This document shows, piece by piece, positions 24,759 to 33,438 of a stretch of DNA of 64,000 nucleotides. How positions within the stretch are numbered: position 1 is the stretch's first letter; every line of letters starts with the position of its first letter. Made by a program: the position numbers and the translations under genes. The notes below the pieces were generated by a model, which saw nothing but the letters and a program-made list of their open reading frames with translations, ran no database searches and was not told the origin of the DNA. Origin of the DNA: Nodosilinea sp. FACHB-131 (lineage in GTDB: Bacteria > Cyanobacteriota > Cyanobacteriia > Phormidesmidales > Phormidesmidaceae); contig NZ_JACJOF010000010.1 in NCBI RefSeq assembly GCF_014695395.1, positions 213,336 through 277,335 of the forward strand, read 5' to 3'.

Positions 24759-25323
24759 AATGACTAAATCGATTGAAAGTATAGGTTAAAAATGAGGTTG
24801 TTTTGTACTCTGACGGTTCCCTTAAATAGAATAAGTGAACTTATAGCAGCTAACTCGTTATCAGAGAGAGATTTTTTTATCTAATATGTCGCACAAGCAT
24901 ATTCGATAGAAAATTGTCAGTCTAATAACTCTACAGGGGTAATCAGATGGAAATACGTCAGCCTAATACTCTACAGGGTATGTTATGTAGAAAAATTCAG
25001 TATAACTGCCCTCTTTAAGCAACAGAGGTCTCTCAAACTACCTTTATGCCTTTGTTGGACCCTACGGTTGACGGGGAGCGATCGCACCACTATCATCATC
25101 CATTAAGCCGTTCAGCAGAGCGGTTACTACACAGAACTCGAAAACTTTGGCGCTGTCTGCCGGTGGTGGAACACCGACAAACAGCTAACCCCGCAAATCT
25201 CTTGCGCAGATTGCCGGGCTAAGGTCGATCGTACCCTAGCTCTCCCAGTTTGCACCTCAGCTGCGGTTAGCTAGGGTTTTCGCGTTCTGTCTTCCTCAAA
25301 CCCATAGAAGGAACACAGAACCG
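24759..25323. other. AT-rich spacer with a 41-nt direct repeat, no supported gene
   Basis: This is a 565-nt region. GTCAGTCTAATAACTCTACAG begins at 24916 and a near-copy (GTCAGCCTAATACTCTACAG) at 24957, a 41-nt period. Around 25105-25275 a short open stretch without start codon encodes a Trp/Cys-containing sequence (SGYYTELENFGAVCRWWN ... ISCADCRAK). It could be a decayed gene fragment but cannot be assigned. AAGGAACACAGAACCG (25308-25323) supplies the Shine-Dalgarno of the next gene. Confidence 0.5.
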
Positions 25324-25602
25324 ATGTTTGAATATCTCGAACCCGACGCCTCTGGCGCGTCGTATCTTCCGCCTGCCCAGCCCGCCCAGCCCCATCCTCG
25401 CCCAGAGCGCGTGCGTCACCTGCTCTACGGCAGCCGATTAGGCATAGACCGCACCATCAAAATCCTTCACGCCTACGGCTACGCCAACCCCAACGACTGG
25501 AGCGACCCCATCCCTGTGCCGTCCAATAGCATTGAGCCAGGGCACCCAGGTGAACCCCAAACGTGGATGGCTATTCTCACCAAAACCGTGCTGATCGAGT
25601 AA
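25324..25602 (+). CDS. Small conserved protein, paralogue of the one at 54143
   Basis: This 92-residue protein has a Pro-rich N-terminal tail. A compact domain follows, RVRHLLYGSRLGIDRTIKIL, then HAYGYANPNDWSDPIPVP and, after an insert, TWMAILTKTV. It shares the pattern V-R-x-(L)-(L)-x-G, two helices ending in (H)-x-x-G-(Y/F)-A-x-x-x-x-W-S-x-P, and (M)-x-I-L-T-K with the 82-residue protein at 54143-54391. I do not recognise a function. A Shine-Dalgarno-like AAGGAA lies 12 nt upstream. A strong stem-loop follows the stop. Confidence 0.7.
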   Translation: MFEYLEPDASGASYLPPAQPAQPHPRPERVRHLLYGSRLGIDRTIKILHAYGYANPNDWSDPIPVPSNSIEPGHPGEPQTWMAILTKTVLIE

Positions 25603-25616
25603 ATTTCTTAGTCGTA

Positions 25617-25675
25617 GGTATCGGGTTCCTGGTGCTGCTGCCCAGACTAGGCTACAGGCAAAGGAACCCGGTACC
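25617..25675 (+). terminator. 14-bp stem-loop after the small-protein gene
   Basis: GGTATCGGGTTCCT (25617-25630) pairs with AGGAACCCGGTACC (25662-25675), with one G-T wobble and a ~31-nt loop. It lies 15 nt after the stop codon. It lacks a U-tract, so termination may be by another mechanism. Confidence 0.45.
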
Positions 25676-25724
25676 CTATCGCCCCTAGTCGTAATCAGTG
25701 CCCTGCGATCGCCAATGTGGCAGA

Positions 25725-25934
25725 GCTGTTTAGCATGTTGCACTCGCTGATCGTTAAAGTGGCACAGCTGTTTAACGTGTTGCGCCCGCTGATCGTTAAA
25801 CACAGCCCGATGATCGTTAAAGTGGCATAGCTGATCGTTAAAGTGGCACAGCTGTTTAACGTATTGCGCCTGCTGATCGTCAAACACGGCCCGCTGATCG
25901 TCAAAGTGGCACAGCTGTTTAGCAATCTCACCCC
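25725..25934. repeat. 21-nt period tandem array 3 (10 units)
   Basis: Ten 21-nt units start at 25725 and run without register loss. Three unit types alternate: A (GCTGTTTAACGTGTTGCG), B (GATCGTTAAAGTGGCACA) and C (GATCGTTAAACACAGCCC). The order is A B A C B B A C B A. An A-C-B block recurs (units 3-5 and 7-9), giving an 84-nt displaced copy of a 63-nt block. The surrounding spacer (25603-26042, 440 nt) holds the stem-loop listed above and no supported gene. Open frames through the array on the minus strand encode only heptapeptide repeats. Confidence 0.85.
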
Positions 25935-26042
25935 GCATTTGACTCTTGGGTAGGCTACAGCAGTCCTTTTAGACGTTGCCCAAGATGAAATTGGCGATCG
26001 CCTTAAGCAAGCGGTAGTCGCACTAACTCAGGCTTAACATTA

Positions 26043-28262
26043 TTAGGAAGTTGCCCTGGCCACCAGGTAGACCAGGGGCGATCGCCACTGCACCGTCTGC
26101 CCCTGCAACTGCCGTTGACAAGTCTGTTGAACTGTCGCTACATCTTTGTCAGACAGGTGCTCGGCCAGCTGATCGCGGTAGCTAGGTGGGGTGCCACCCA
26201 CCGCAAACCAGCACTGCAACAGTGCTGACGACACATAGATGCTGCTGTGCAAAACATCCTCTGTGAGCTGAACAGTAAAGCCCGCTTTGAGAAAGAGGGT
26301 TTGTAGGGTATCGGCTTGCCAGTTGAAGCGGGGGTCGGTGGCGGAGTGGGCGATCGCATCTTCCGCTTGGTGCCAGCGCTTGACCAGGGCCTTGCTCAAT
26401 CCCGCGACATCTATCAAGGCCGAGATGCGCTGGCTGTGGCGGGGGATGGTTTCGGCCAGTACCACCACGCCACTGGGAGATAGCAGGTGCTGCACAATCT
26501 CGATAAATCGGTCTCGATTCACCACCTGCCCAAAGGCATTGCGCCCCACAATGCGCTCAAAGCGAACGCCTGGCGTGTGGGCAGCGAGGTAAGCGGCCAG
26601 AGCTTCGTAGTCAGCATGCACAAACACGGGACGAATTAGTTCGGGTAGCTGGGCCGCTTGTTCTTCGAGCGCTGCCTGATCTTGGGCGGTGTGCACGCGG
26701 GCGTAAACGCCGCCCTCGGGCACCTGGCGCAGAGCCTCCCAGGTAAGCAGCCCCGTGCGGGCGTTGAGGTCGAGAATGCGGTGGTGGCGCTGAGGTGAGG
26801 CCAGGGCAAAGATGCGATCGCGCACTGCCCCCAGCTGCTCGCCCGCCTGACTGAGGGTGCGCTGTAACCAGCGATCGCGGGCTGGGTCGTCGGGGCTATA
26901 GGTGAGCGCTTCGGGCAGCGCACCACCGCCGTCAACCATTGCCGCTAGCTGGGCCTCGCGCCGCTGGGCCACCTGGGTCTGAATCGAAGCCTCGTAGCCC
27001 TGAGCCGACGGCTGGTAAAACACCTGCCCCTGCAAGCCGCTGGGCAAATACTGCTGCTCGACCCAGTGGTCGCGGTAGGCGTGGGGGTACAGGTAACCTT
27101 TGCCGTGGCCAAAGCCTTTGCTGTCGCGATTGCCGTCTCGCATAGGGTTGGGCACCTCGCGCTCACGCTCCTGCTCGATGGCGGATAGGGCGTCGAAAAA
27201 GCCCATGGTGCTGTTGGACTTGGGAGCGGTGGCCAAATACAGCGTTGCCTGAGCTAGAGGATAGCGGCCCTCGGGCATGCCCACTCGGTCAAAGGCGGCG
27301 GCGCAGCTGGTCACAACCGTCACGGCGTGGGGATCGCCCAGGCCGACGTCTTCGCTGGCCAAGATCACCAGGCGGCGAAAGATAAACCGGGGGTCTTCGC
27401 CGGCGTAGACCATGCGGGCCAGCCAGTAGAGCGCCGCATCGGGGTCAGAGCCGCGCACGCTCTTAATGAAGGCGCTGATAGTGTCGAAGTGGGCGTCGCC
27501 CTCTTTGTCATAAAGCACCGCCCGCTGCTGAATCGATTCTTCCGCCACATCCAGGGTGATTTGGATTTGGCCCTGCCCGTCTGGGGGCGTGGTTTCGACC
27601 GCTAGCTCCAAGGCGTTCAGCAGGGCGCGGGCATCGCCGTTGGCCACGTTTACCAGATGATCCAGCGCAGCGGGTTCAAGCTGAATGAGGCGATCGCCGT
27701 AGCCCCGCTCCTTGTCCGCCAGCGCCTGCTCCACCACCCGATACAGATCCGCTGACTCTAGCGGTTTAAGCTGAAAAATGCGCGATCGGCTGACCAGCGC
27801 CTTGTTGACCTCAAAGTAGGGGTTCTCCGTCGTCGCCCCAATCAAAATCACCGTACCGTTCTCTACCCAGGGCAGCAGCGCATCCTGCTGGGCCTTATTG
27901 AAGCGGTGCACTTCATCGATAAACAAAATTGTGCGCCTGCCGTACTGGCCGCGCAGGTCTTGGGCCGAGGCGATCGCCTCACGAATATCCTTTACCCCCG
28001 CCAGCACAGCATTTAGCGCAATGAAGTGGGCGCTAGTCGTGTTGGCAATGATCTGGGCTAAGGTAGTTTTGCCCGTGCCCGGCGGCCCAAAAAAAATCAG
28101 CGACGACAGCTGGTCGGCTTGAATCGCCCGACGCAGCAGTCGCCCCGGCCCCACCACGGCATCCTGGCCAATGAATTCGTCTAGCGTTCTAGGCCGCAGC
28201 CGTGCCGCCAGGGGGGCATCCCGGCCAATCTGCTCCTGGCGGCTGTGGTCAAAAAGATCCAT
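26043..28262 (-). CDS. RarA/MgsA-type AAA ATPase fused to a methyltransferase-like domain
   Basis: This 739-residue protein has two parts. Residues 1-430 are a complete RarA (MgsA/WRNIP1) replication-recombination factor. Evidence: LRPRTLDEFIGQ, Walker A GPPGTGKTT near residue 59, Walker B ILFIDEVHRFNKAQQD, sensor 1 GATTENPYFEVN, SRSRIFQLKPL, and the tetramerisation/helical end with FGHGKGYLYPHAYRDHW. Residues ~480-739 resemble a class I methyltransferase-like domain (RILDLNARTGLLTWEALRQV as a motif I-like loop). It has Asn/Ala where Gly-x-Gly is expected, so catalysis is doubtful. Such RarA-unknown-domain fusions are known from cyanobacteria. It acts at stalled forks; the fused domain's role is unknown. 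Confidence 0.88.
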   Translation of the reverse strand: MDLFDHSRQEQIGRDAPLAARLRPRTLDEFIGQDAVVGPGRLLRRAIQADQLSSLIFFGPPGTGKTTLAQIIANTTSAHFIALNAVLAGVKDIREAIASAQDLRGQYGRRTILFIDEVHRFNKAQQDALLPWVENGTVILIGATTENPYFEVNKALVSRSRIFQLKPLESADLYRVVEQALADKERGYGDRLIQLEPAALDHLVNVANGDARALLNALELAVETTPPDGQGQIQITLDVAEESIQQRAVLYDKEGDAHFDTISAFIKSVRGSDPDAALYWLARMVYAGEDPRFIFRRLVILASEDVGLGDPHAVTVVTSCAAAFDRVGMPEGRYPLAQATLYLATAPKSNSTMGFFDALSAIEQEREREVPNPMRDGNRDSKGFGHGKGYLYPHAYRDHWVEQQYLPSGLQGQVFYQPSAQGYEASIQTQVAQRREAQLAAMVDGGGALPEALTYSPDDPARDRWLQRTLSQAGEQLGAVRDRIFALASPQRHHRILDLNARTGLLTWEALRQVPEGGVYARVHTAQDQAALEEQAAQLPELIRPVFVHADYEALAAYLAAHTPGVRFERIVGRNAFGQVVNRDRFIEIVQHLLSPSGVVVLAETIPRHSQRISALIDVAGLSKALVKRWHQAEDAIAHSATDPRFNWQADTLQTLFLKAGFTVQLTEDVLHSSIYVSSALLQCWFAVGGTPPSYRDQLAEHLSDKDVATVQQTCQRQLQGQTVQWRSPLVYLVARATS

Positions 28263-28618
28263 CGGACTCGGGCGAAGTAGGGCTAATAAACACCAAAGCT
28301 ACTGGCATTATCATCCCAGCCTTTCTATGGTATAGCCCTAAACCCTAGCTCTTCCGCAGCAATTCGATGAATATGAATTGCTATCAATTTGTTGGAGAAG
28401 CGATCGCAAAATTCTACAAAGCCTGGATATTGCTTCTAAGCGTTCGAAAAGCTCTGTTCTTATCGCAAAGCTTAAAATCCCCCTGTTTCCTTTTACGAGG
28501 TAAACAGGGGGATCGGCATAGGACTGGGGCTTCAGAAAATCGCTCCTTGAATGCTTTCTAACCCAGCCAGCCTGGTCTAGTTTTAAAGCTGCAAATAGAT
28601 CCGTTAACGGCTACAGCC
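28263..28618. other. Spacer with a stem-loop, no supported gene
   Basis: This 356-nt spacer separates the RarA fusion from the LURP-one gene (both minus strand). It holds the promoter region of the RarA fusion and the perfect stem-loop listed separately. A short plus-strand frame (28367-28561) has no recognisable product. Confidence 0.5.
28477..28513 (-). terminator. 12-bp perfect hairpin terminator of the LURP-one gene
   Basis: ATCCCCCTGTTT (28477-28488) and AAACAGGGGGAT (28502-28513) are exactly complementary with a 13-nt loop. On the minus strand the 3' arm runs into GATTTTAAG, a short T-tract, 106 nt after the LURP-one stop. Confidence 0.55.
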
Positions 28619-29203
28619 TTAACCGCGAGCCCGTTCTAGCAAAATCATCATGATTAGGCTGAGCAGTACCTGAGTTTCCTCTTGAGACGACAGCTGATCG
28701 ATGGGCTTAACGATGAATTTGCGAGACAAAAACGAGGGCTGCTTTTCGAGACGCATGACTACGGTGCCATCGCTGCGTTTTACCAGGTATTTAGGATTGA
28801 GCACATAGCCACTCAAGGCCCCTAAAATTGGCACTTCTTGAAACAGCGAGTCAAGTATTTTAACCCAGGGATTTTCTTCCTGAATGTGCAGGTTACTGCT
28901 GGCATTGTCAAAAACATCGTAGTGGGCTTTCCACAGCGATCGCATGCCTTTCCGCTTAACGCCCCCGATTACCGCCCCGTTGCTATCGGTAAAATTGTAG
29001 CGAGCCGAAAAATCAATAATTCGATCGGCTTTAATGTCATAAAGCCTTCTAGTTTGGGCTTCGTCAGCAAAGACGCCAATCGCTTCTTTTAACTTAAATA
29101 ACTTTTGCTTAACAAAGAATACAACTTTGCCGTTAGCATCTGTAACGGTGATCTTAGGCGCAATCGTCCAAACCTTAAAAGTAATCTCTAAGGGATATTG
29201 CAT
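28619..29203 (-). CDS. LURP-one-related (scramblase/Tubby-like) protein
   Basis: This 194-residue protein consists of a single beta-barrel domain of the LOR/phospholipid-scramblase-like type. The pattern is ITVTDANGKVVFFVKQKLFK, then LYDIKADRIIDFSARYNFTD, GVKRKGMRSLWKAHYDV and KYLVKRSDGTVVMRLEKQPS. It ends with a hydrophobic helix (LLSLIMMILL). The closest comparison is with bacterial YxjI-type proteins of unknown function. A membrane-associated role is an inference from the C-terminal helix. Start ATG at 29203. Confidence 0.8.
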   Translation of the reverse strand: MQYPLEITFKVWTIAPKITVTDANGKVVFFVKQKLFKLKEAIGVFADEAQTRRLYDIKADRIIDFSARYNFTDSNGAVIGGVKRKGMRSLWKAHYDVFDNASSNLHIQEENPWVKILDSLFQEVPILGALSGYVLNPKYLVKRSDGTVVMRLEKQPSFLSRKFIVKPIDQLSSQEETQVLLSLIMMILLERARG

Positions 29204-29427
29204 ACCCTATAACAGCTCCGGCTTCTATAAAATGTGCTCTTTAGTAATCCCCCGTTTAGGACGCAAATATCAGCCGCGAAAGAGCAGTGGCATAAAGTTA
29301 GTATTTCTTAAGTATTTAATCCAAATAAGTTGGCGGCTGTCTGAGATGTGAGAGGGCCAGTGCGATCGCAAAGATGGGCAAGAGGCTTTACCCCTTGCCC
29401 ATCCAGAGCCGATTGCCTGGCTCGCTT

Positions 29428-30390
29428 TTAACCAGCTAGATATGCCTTTAAGTCGTGGCGAGCATAGCGCAGTTTTTTAATTGCATCGCGCTCAATCTGG
29501 CGCACGCGTTCGCGACTAACGTTGAGCTGTTGGCCCACCTTTGAGAGCGACAGCCCTTCTCCAGTGCCAAGGCCAAAGCGCAACACCAGTACCTCTCGCT
29601 GCTGCGGCGTCAGGCGATCGAGAATGCGAAATATATCCTGCTTGAGGCTATTTTGAGCCGCGTATTCTTCGGGCGATCGCCCCTGCTCATCCTCCAGCAT
29701 GTCGGCCAGCTCAGTGTCGCCTTTGTCGCCCACCAAAGCGTTTAGCGACATGGGCTGCTGCGACTGCGATAGGAACTGACGCACCTGCACTAGGGGCATG
29801 TCGAGGTAGTTGGCCACTTCTTCAAGGTTAGCGGTGCGCCCCAGTTCCTGAGCTAGATGGCGTTGGGCGCGCTTGATCTTGGTCAGCTTCTCAAAAATGT
29901 GAATGGGCAGGCGGATGGCGCGGCTTTTCTCTGCGATCGCCCGAGTTACCGCCTGGCGAATCCACCAATAAGCGTAGGTTGAGAACCGAAAGCCCTTGGT
30001 GGGGTCAAACTTTTCGACTCCACGCTGAAGGCCCATGGTGCCCTCCTGCACCAGATCCATCAGGTCCAGGTTGCGTTTGGTGTACTTTTTAGCGATCGAA
30101 ACCACTAGGCGCAGATTGGCTTCCACCATGCGGCGACGAGCTGCCTCCCCGGCAGCAATCTGCTGGTGCAAGTCGTCAAGCGATATCTGAGCCGCCGCCG
30201 CCCACTCATCTTCTGAAGGCTCGCGGCCCAAGGTATTCGTCAGTTGAGTCGATATATCAGTGAGATGATTCAACTGCTGCACGTGCTTACCCAGCGAAAT
30301 CTCTTCGTCGCGGGTCAGGCGGGGGATGCGGCCAATTTCTTTCAGGTACGCCTGAACAGAATTGCTAGATGTGGAAATAGCTTGAGCCAT
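29428..30390 (-). CDS. Group 2 sigma-70 family RNA polymerase sigma factor
   Basis: This 320-residue sigma factor lacks the long region 1.1 of the principal sigma. It has region 1.2 ([20 protein letters not shown]) and region 2 ([20 protein letters not shown], then [19 protein letters not shown] for -10 recognition/melting). Region 3 ([20 protein letters not shown]) and region 4 ([36 protein letters not shown] for -35 binding) follow. It corresponds to the SigB/C/D/E class that cyanobacteria use for stress, carbon/nitrogen or light acclimation. Which one cannot be fixed without an alignment. ATG 30390 is preferred over an in-frame GTG at 30426. Confidence 0.9.
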   Translation of the reverse strand: MAQAISTSSNSVQAYLKEIGRIPRLTRDEEISLGKHVQQLNHLTDISTQLTNTLGREPSEDEWAAAAQISLDDLHQQIAAGEAARRRMVEANLRLVVSIAKKYTKRNLDLMDLVQEGTMGLQRGVEKFDPTKGFRFSTYAYWWIRQAVTRAIAEKSRAIRLPIHIFEKLTKIKRAQRHLAQELGRTANLEEVANYLDMPLVQVRQFLSQSQQPMSLNALVGDKGDTELADMLEDEQGRSPEEYAAQNSLKQDIFRILDRLTPQQREVLVLRFGLGTGEGLSLSKVGQQLNVSRERVRQIERDAIKKLRYARHDLKAYLAG

Positions 30391-30483
30391 GGGGAAATCA
30401 GTAGTGGCAATCGACTTACCTGCCACTATGACAAGGGTTGCTATTCCATGCCTCTACCCAAGGGGAGGAAGGCTAAGAATACC

Positions 30484-31350
30484 TTAAGAGCTACAGTTAG
30501 CGCCGTCGTACTGCACCTGCACCGGCAGCCAGTGGGCTCGGGGGTTGGGTAAACTGCCAGCTTGAGGGTCAAAGCTGCGCTGTAGGGCCAATTCTAGTGC
30601 TTTCTCATCCAGTACTGTATAACCTGTGCTGTCGAGCAAGACTGGCTCCTTTACCAGTTGACCTGCTGCATTCACAATCACCCCAACCAGCCCTTCAGCG
30701 GGGGCTGGCGTCAGGCAGCTGGCCAGAGGATAGGTAACCTGCAAAGGGGCGAGTTTGCTCCCTAGGACGGGCACCTCGCTGTCGCCTAAACCTTGCCCTT
30801 CTGTCTCTAGCCACCCCGGCACGACAGCGGTGTGAAAGGCCACCTCATCAGCAACTAGCGATTTAGCCTGCTGATTAAACTGATACTGCCCTAGATCGCG
30901 CAGGCGCTCGTCAAGGGTTGCGGGCGGTAGCTCTGGGGGCACCGGCTCCAGGTCAACAACATCCGCAGGTGGGGCAGTCGGTTTAGCCTCTACCGGCTCA
31001 ACTCGGCTTGGCGAAGGGACCGGAGGTGGAGCAGCGGGTGGAGCGGAGCGGACAACAGGCGGTGCTTTGGGAGCTGGGGCTTGGGGCGACTGAGGGGCTG
31101 GGGCGGCCGCAACAGTTTCGGCAGGCTTAACGGCTGTCGGTAGCCGCAGCACCCCCACGGTCGTAGTCGGAGCGGGGATTTCGATCAGGCTCTCCGGCAA
31201 ACTCTCTGGGGCCTCTGGGCTAGACTCGGGCATCGGCCAAGCCAGCAGCACACCGTGCAGCCCGATGGAGAGCAGCGCCAGCAACCCACCCCCCGACCAC
31301 CGGAGAGAGCGCTGACCCACCCTGAGTTTGAAAGGAAATGTCATACCCAT
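30484..31350 (-). CDS. TonB-like energy transducer protein
   Basis: This ~288-residue protein has one N-terminal membrane anchor (GLLALLSIGLHGVLLAWPMP). A long proline/alanine-rich linker (residues ~40-140) suits periplasm spanning, and a C-terminal TonB-like domain has EGLVGVIVNAAGQLVKEPVL and LDEKALELALQRSFDP. No ExbB/ExbD or TonB-dependent receptor gene is adjacent. The start could be ATG 31350 or ATG 31344. The gene is divergent from the phosphatase at 31505. Confidence 0.75.
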   Translation of the reverse strand: MGMTFPFKLRVGQRSLRWSGGGLLALLSIGLHGVLLAWPMPESSPEAPESLPESLIEIPAPTTTVGVLRLPTAVKPAETVAAAPAPQSPQAPAPKAPPVVRSAPPAAPPPVPSPSRVEPVEAKPTAPPADVVDLEPVPPELPPATLDERLRDLGQYQFNQQAKSLVADEVAFHTAVVPGWLETEGQGLGDSEVPVLGSKLAPLQVTYPLASCLTPAPAEGLVGVIVNAAGQLVKEPVLLDSTGYTVLDEKALELALQRSFDPQAGSLPNPRAHWLPVQVQYDGANCSS

Positions 31351-31504
31351 GCCCGTTGTTTTGCGCCGGTAAATATTAGCGTTTGACGTTCTCAAGGTGG
31401 CACATGTTTTAGATAGTGTTATCAGCGGGCAGACAGTTTTTATATTGTCGTTATTTGCCGCTACGCTAGGGCTGTCGAGGCTCTACCCACAAAGGCTGGA
31501 AACA

Positions 31505-33373
31505 ATGCGGCGAAAAGACTTGACCCTACTCACGACGGGCCTGCTGCTGGCGATAACAGCCATCCTTTTAATCGCCCTGGAGCCCCGTCAGTTATCTGCT
31601 GCTCCGTCCCCCGAGGCCAGTGCTGTGACCACCCAACTTTTGACCGATCCATTTTTGCAGTACCCTACCCCTGGTGCGGTGCAAGTGGTGTGGTTTACCG
31701 AGTTTGAGGGACAGGACCACCAGGTGCGGTGGGGTTCCCCCGATCAATCACCCGAAGCTAATCTACCCAATCGAGCCCCGGCCACTACCACGCGGTTGGC
31801 CCGAACCCGAGAAGACAGTCAGTCCCGGATTGAGCACCCCAACTTTTTGGATCTACAGCAGACCGTGGCGCGCCCGATTTGGCGGCATGAGGCCGCAGTT
31901 ACGGGGCTGCCTCCAGGGCAGCGGGTGCCCTATCGAGTAGCCAGCACCGGACCCGATGGCACCGTGGCCGAAAGTCGCACGTTCACCCTTGCTGGAGCCC
32001 CCGTAGCCGGTCAGCCTACTAAGATCTTGCTCACCTCCGACCACCAAAACATGCCTATGGTCTCTGCCAACCTGCAAAAGGTGTCAGAGACCTTGGGTCA
32101 AGTAGATGCGGTATTTTTTGCGGGCGATCTGGTCAACGTTCCCGATCGCGCCTCAGAGTGGTTTGACGACAGCCGGGGCGTTGGCTTTTTTCCCTGTTTG
32201 CAGGGCAACACTCGCTACAACCTAGAGCGCAACGGCCGTACCGTGACCTACCAGGGCGGCGAAATCATTCAGCACGCGCCGCTGTTTCCGATTTTGGGCA
32301 ACCACGAGGTAATGGGTCGCTTTACCCCAGCGGCGCCCCTGGGAGAGCAGTTCAACCAGGCCATACCGCGATCGGCCGCAGTGGAGCTGTACGAGGCCAA
32401 TACCGAGCTGTTTAACCCCGCTGGCGACTCCGCCCTGCGCGACCAGTGGATTGTTGACAATTCCTTTAACAGCGATACCTACGAAGCTCTGTTTAGCCTG
32501 CCGGTCACCCCGGTGCCCAACCGCGATCGCTCCGAAACCACCAGCCGCTACTATGCCACCACCTTTGGTGACGTTCGCCTGGTATCGCTCTACGTTACTC
32601 AGATTTGGCGACCTTACAACCTTGATGCTACCGTACGGGGCCGCTACCAGGAGCGCGAAGCCGACCTGGGCACGCCGCAGAACTGGGGTCACGGCCAGCA
32701 CATTTTTGAACCCATTGAGCAGGGCAGCTTGCAGTATCAGTGGCTGGAGCAGGAATTGGCCAGCGAGGCTTTTCGTCAGGCCAAATACAAGGTGGTGATG
32801 CTGCACCATCCACCCCACACCCTGGGCGACAACATCGTGCCGGCCTTCACCAACCCCGTGCGCCGCTACGATCGCGACAGTGCTGGCCGCCTCACCGCTG
32901 TTCGTTACGAGTACCCCCGTGCCGACGACTACATCGCCCGCGACCTGGTGCCCCTGCTCGAACAGGCCGGGGTAGACCTGGTCTTCTACGGTCACTCACA
33001 CCTGTGGAACCGCTTTGTGTCGCCCCAGGGCACCCACTACCTCGAAACCTCGAACGTGGGCAATTCCTACGGCGCGTTTTGGCAAGATCAATCTCGCCCC
33101 GTTCCCCCCGAGACGATAGAGGGCTCGGCGGTGACCTATTCTCCAGACGATTACGTAGCCCAAGGCGACCCGAATAGTTTAGAGCCCGTAGTGCCCACGA
33201 TCGCCCCCCTGCGGGACGACAGCGGCCAGCCGTTGCCCTATCTAGCTAGCAACGACATCACCGCCTTTAGCGTGTTTGACACGGGCACGGGCACCATCAG
33301 CAGCTACTACTTCGACACGCGGGAGCCGGACTCGGCGGTGGTGAAGTTTGATGAGTTTATCGTGGGCCGATGA
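31505..33373 (+). CDS. Purple-acid-phosphatase-like metallophosphoesterase
   Basis: This ~622-residue protein starts with a signal-anchor (KDLTLLTTGLLLAITAILLI). An N-terminal fibronectin-like domain (PTPGAVQVVWFTEFEGQDHQ) is followed by the calcineurin-like catalytic domain. Metal-site motifs are LLTSDHQ, VFFAGDLVN, ILGNHEVMG, VVMLHHPPHT and LVFYGHSHLWNR, together giving a full dinuclear site. It is predicted to act in the periplasm on phosphate esters. ATG 31505 begins the signal sequence. An in-frame GTG at 31397 would place an extra hydrophobic helix (TVFILSLFAATLGL) before it, so it remains possible. Confidence 0.85.
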   Translation: MRRKDLTLLTTGLLLAITAILLIALEPRQLSAAPSPEASAVTTQLLTDPFLQYPTPGAVQVVWFTEFEGQDHQVRWGSPDQSPEANLPNRAPATTTRLARTREDSQSRIEHPNFLDLQQTVARPIWRHEAAVTGLPPGQRVPYRVASTGPDGTVAESRTFTLAGAPVAGQPTKILLTSDHQNMPMVSANLQKVSETLGQVDAVFFAGDLVNVPDRASEWFDDSRGVGFFPCLQGNTRYNLERNGRTVTYQGGEIIQHAPLFPILGNHEVMGRFTPAAPLGEQFNQAIPRSAAVELYEANTELFNPAGDSALRDQWIVDNSFNSDTYEALFSLPVTPVPNRDRSETTSRYYATTFGDVRLVSLYVTQIWRPYNLDATVRGRYQEREADLGTPQNWGHGQHIFEPIEQGSLQYQWLEQELASEAFRQAKYKVVMLHHPPHTLGDNIVPAFTNPVRRYDRDSAGRLTAVRYEYPRADDYIARDLVPLLEQAGVDLVFYGHSHLWNRFVSPQGTHYLETSNVGNSYGAFWQDQSRPVPPETIEGSAVTYSPDDYVAQGDPNSLEPVVPTIAPLRDDSGQPLPYLASNDITAFSVFDTGTGTISSYYFDTREPDSAVVKFDEFIVGR

Positions 33374-33438
33374 GCGGACGAGGGAGCAGTCTGGAGTAGG
33401 GCTATTGGGTTGTTTGACCTTTCACTTGCCGCACTGTC

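Noticed and set aside
25438..25938. Minus-strand 166-codon frame over array 3 and the small-protein gene
   Set aside because: Half is antisense to the small conserved gene, half is heptapeptide repeat; translation is not supported.
32222..32995. Minus-strand open frame of 257 codons inside the phosphatase gene
   Set aside because: The plus-strand frame has all metallophosphoesterase motifs; the antisense frame follows from codon bias.
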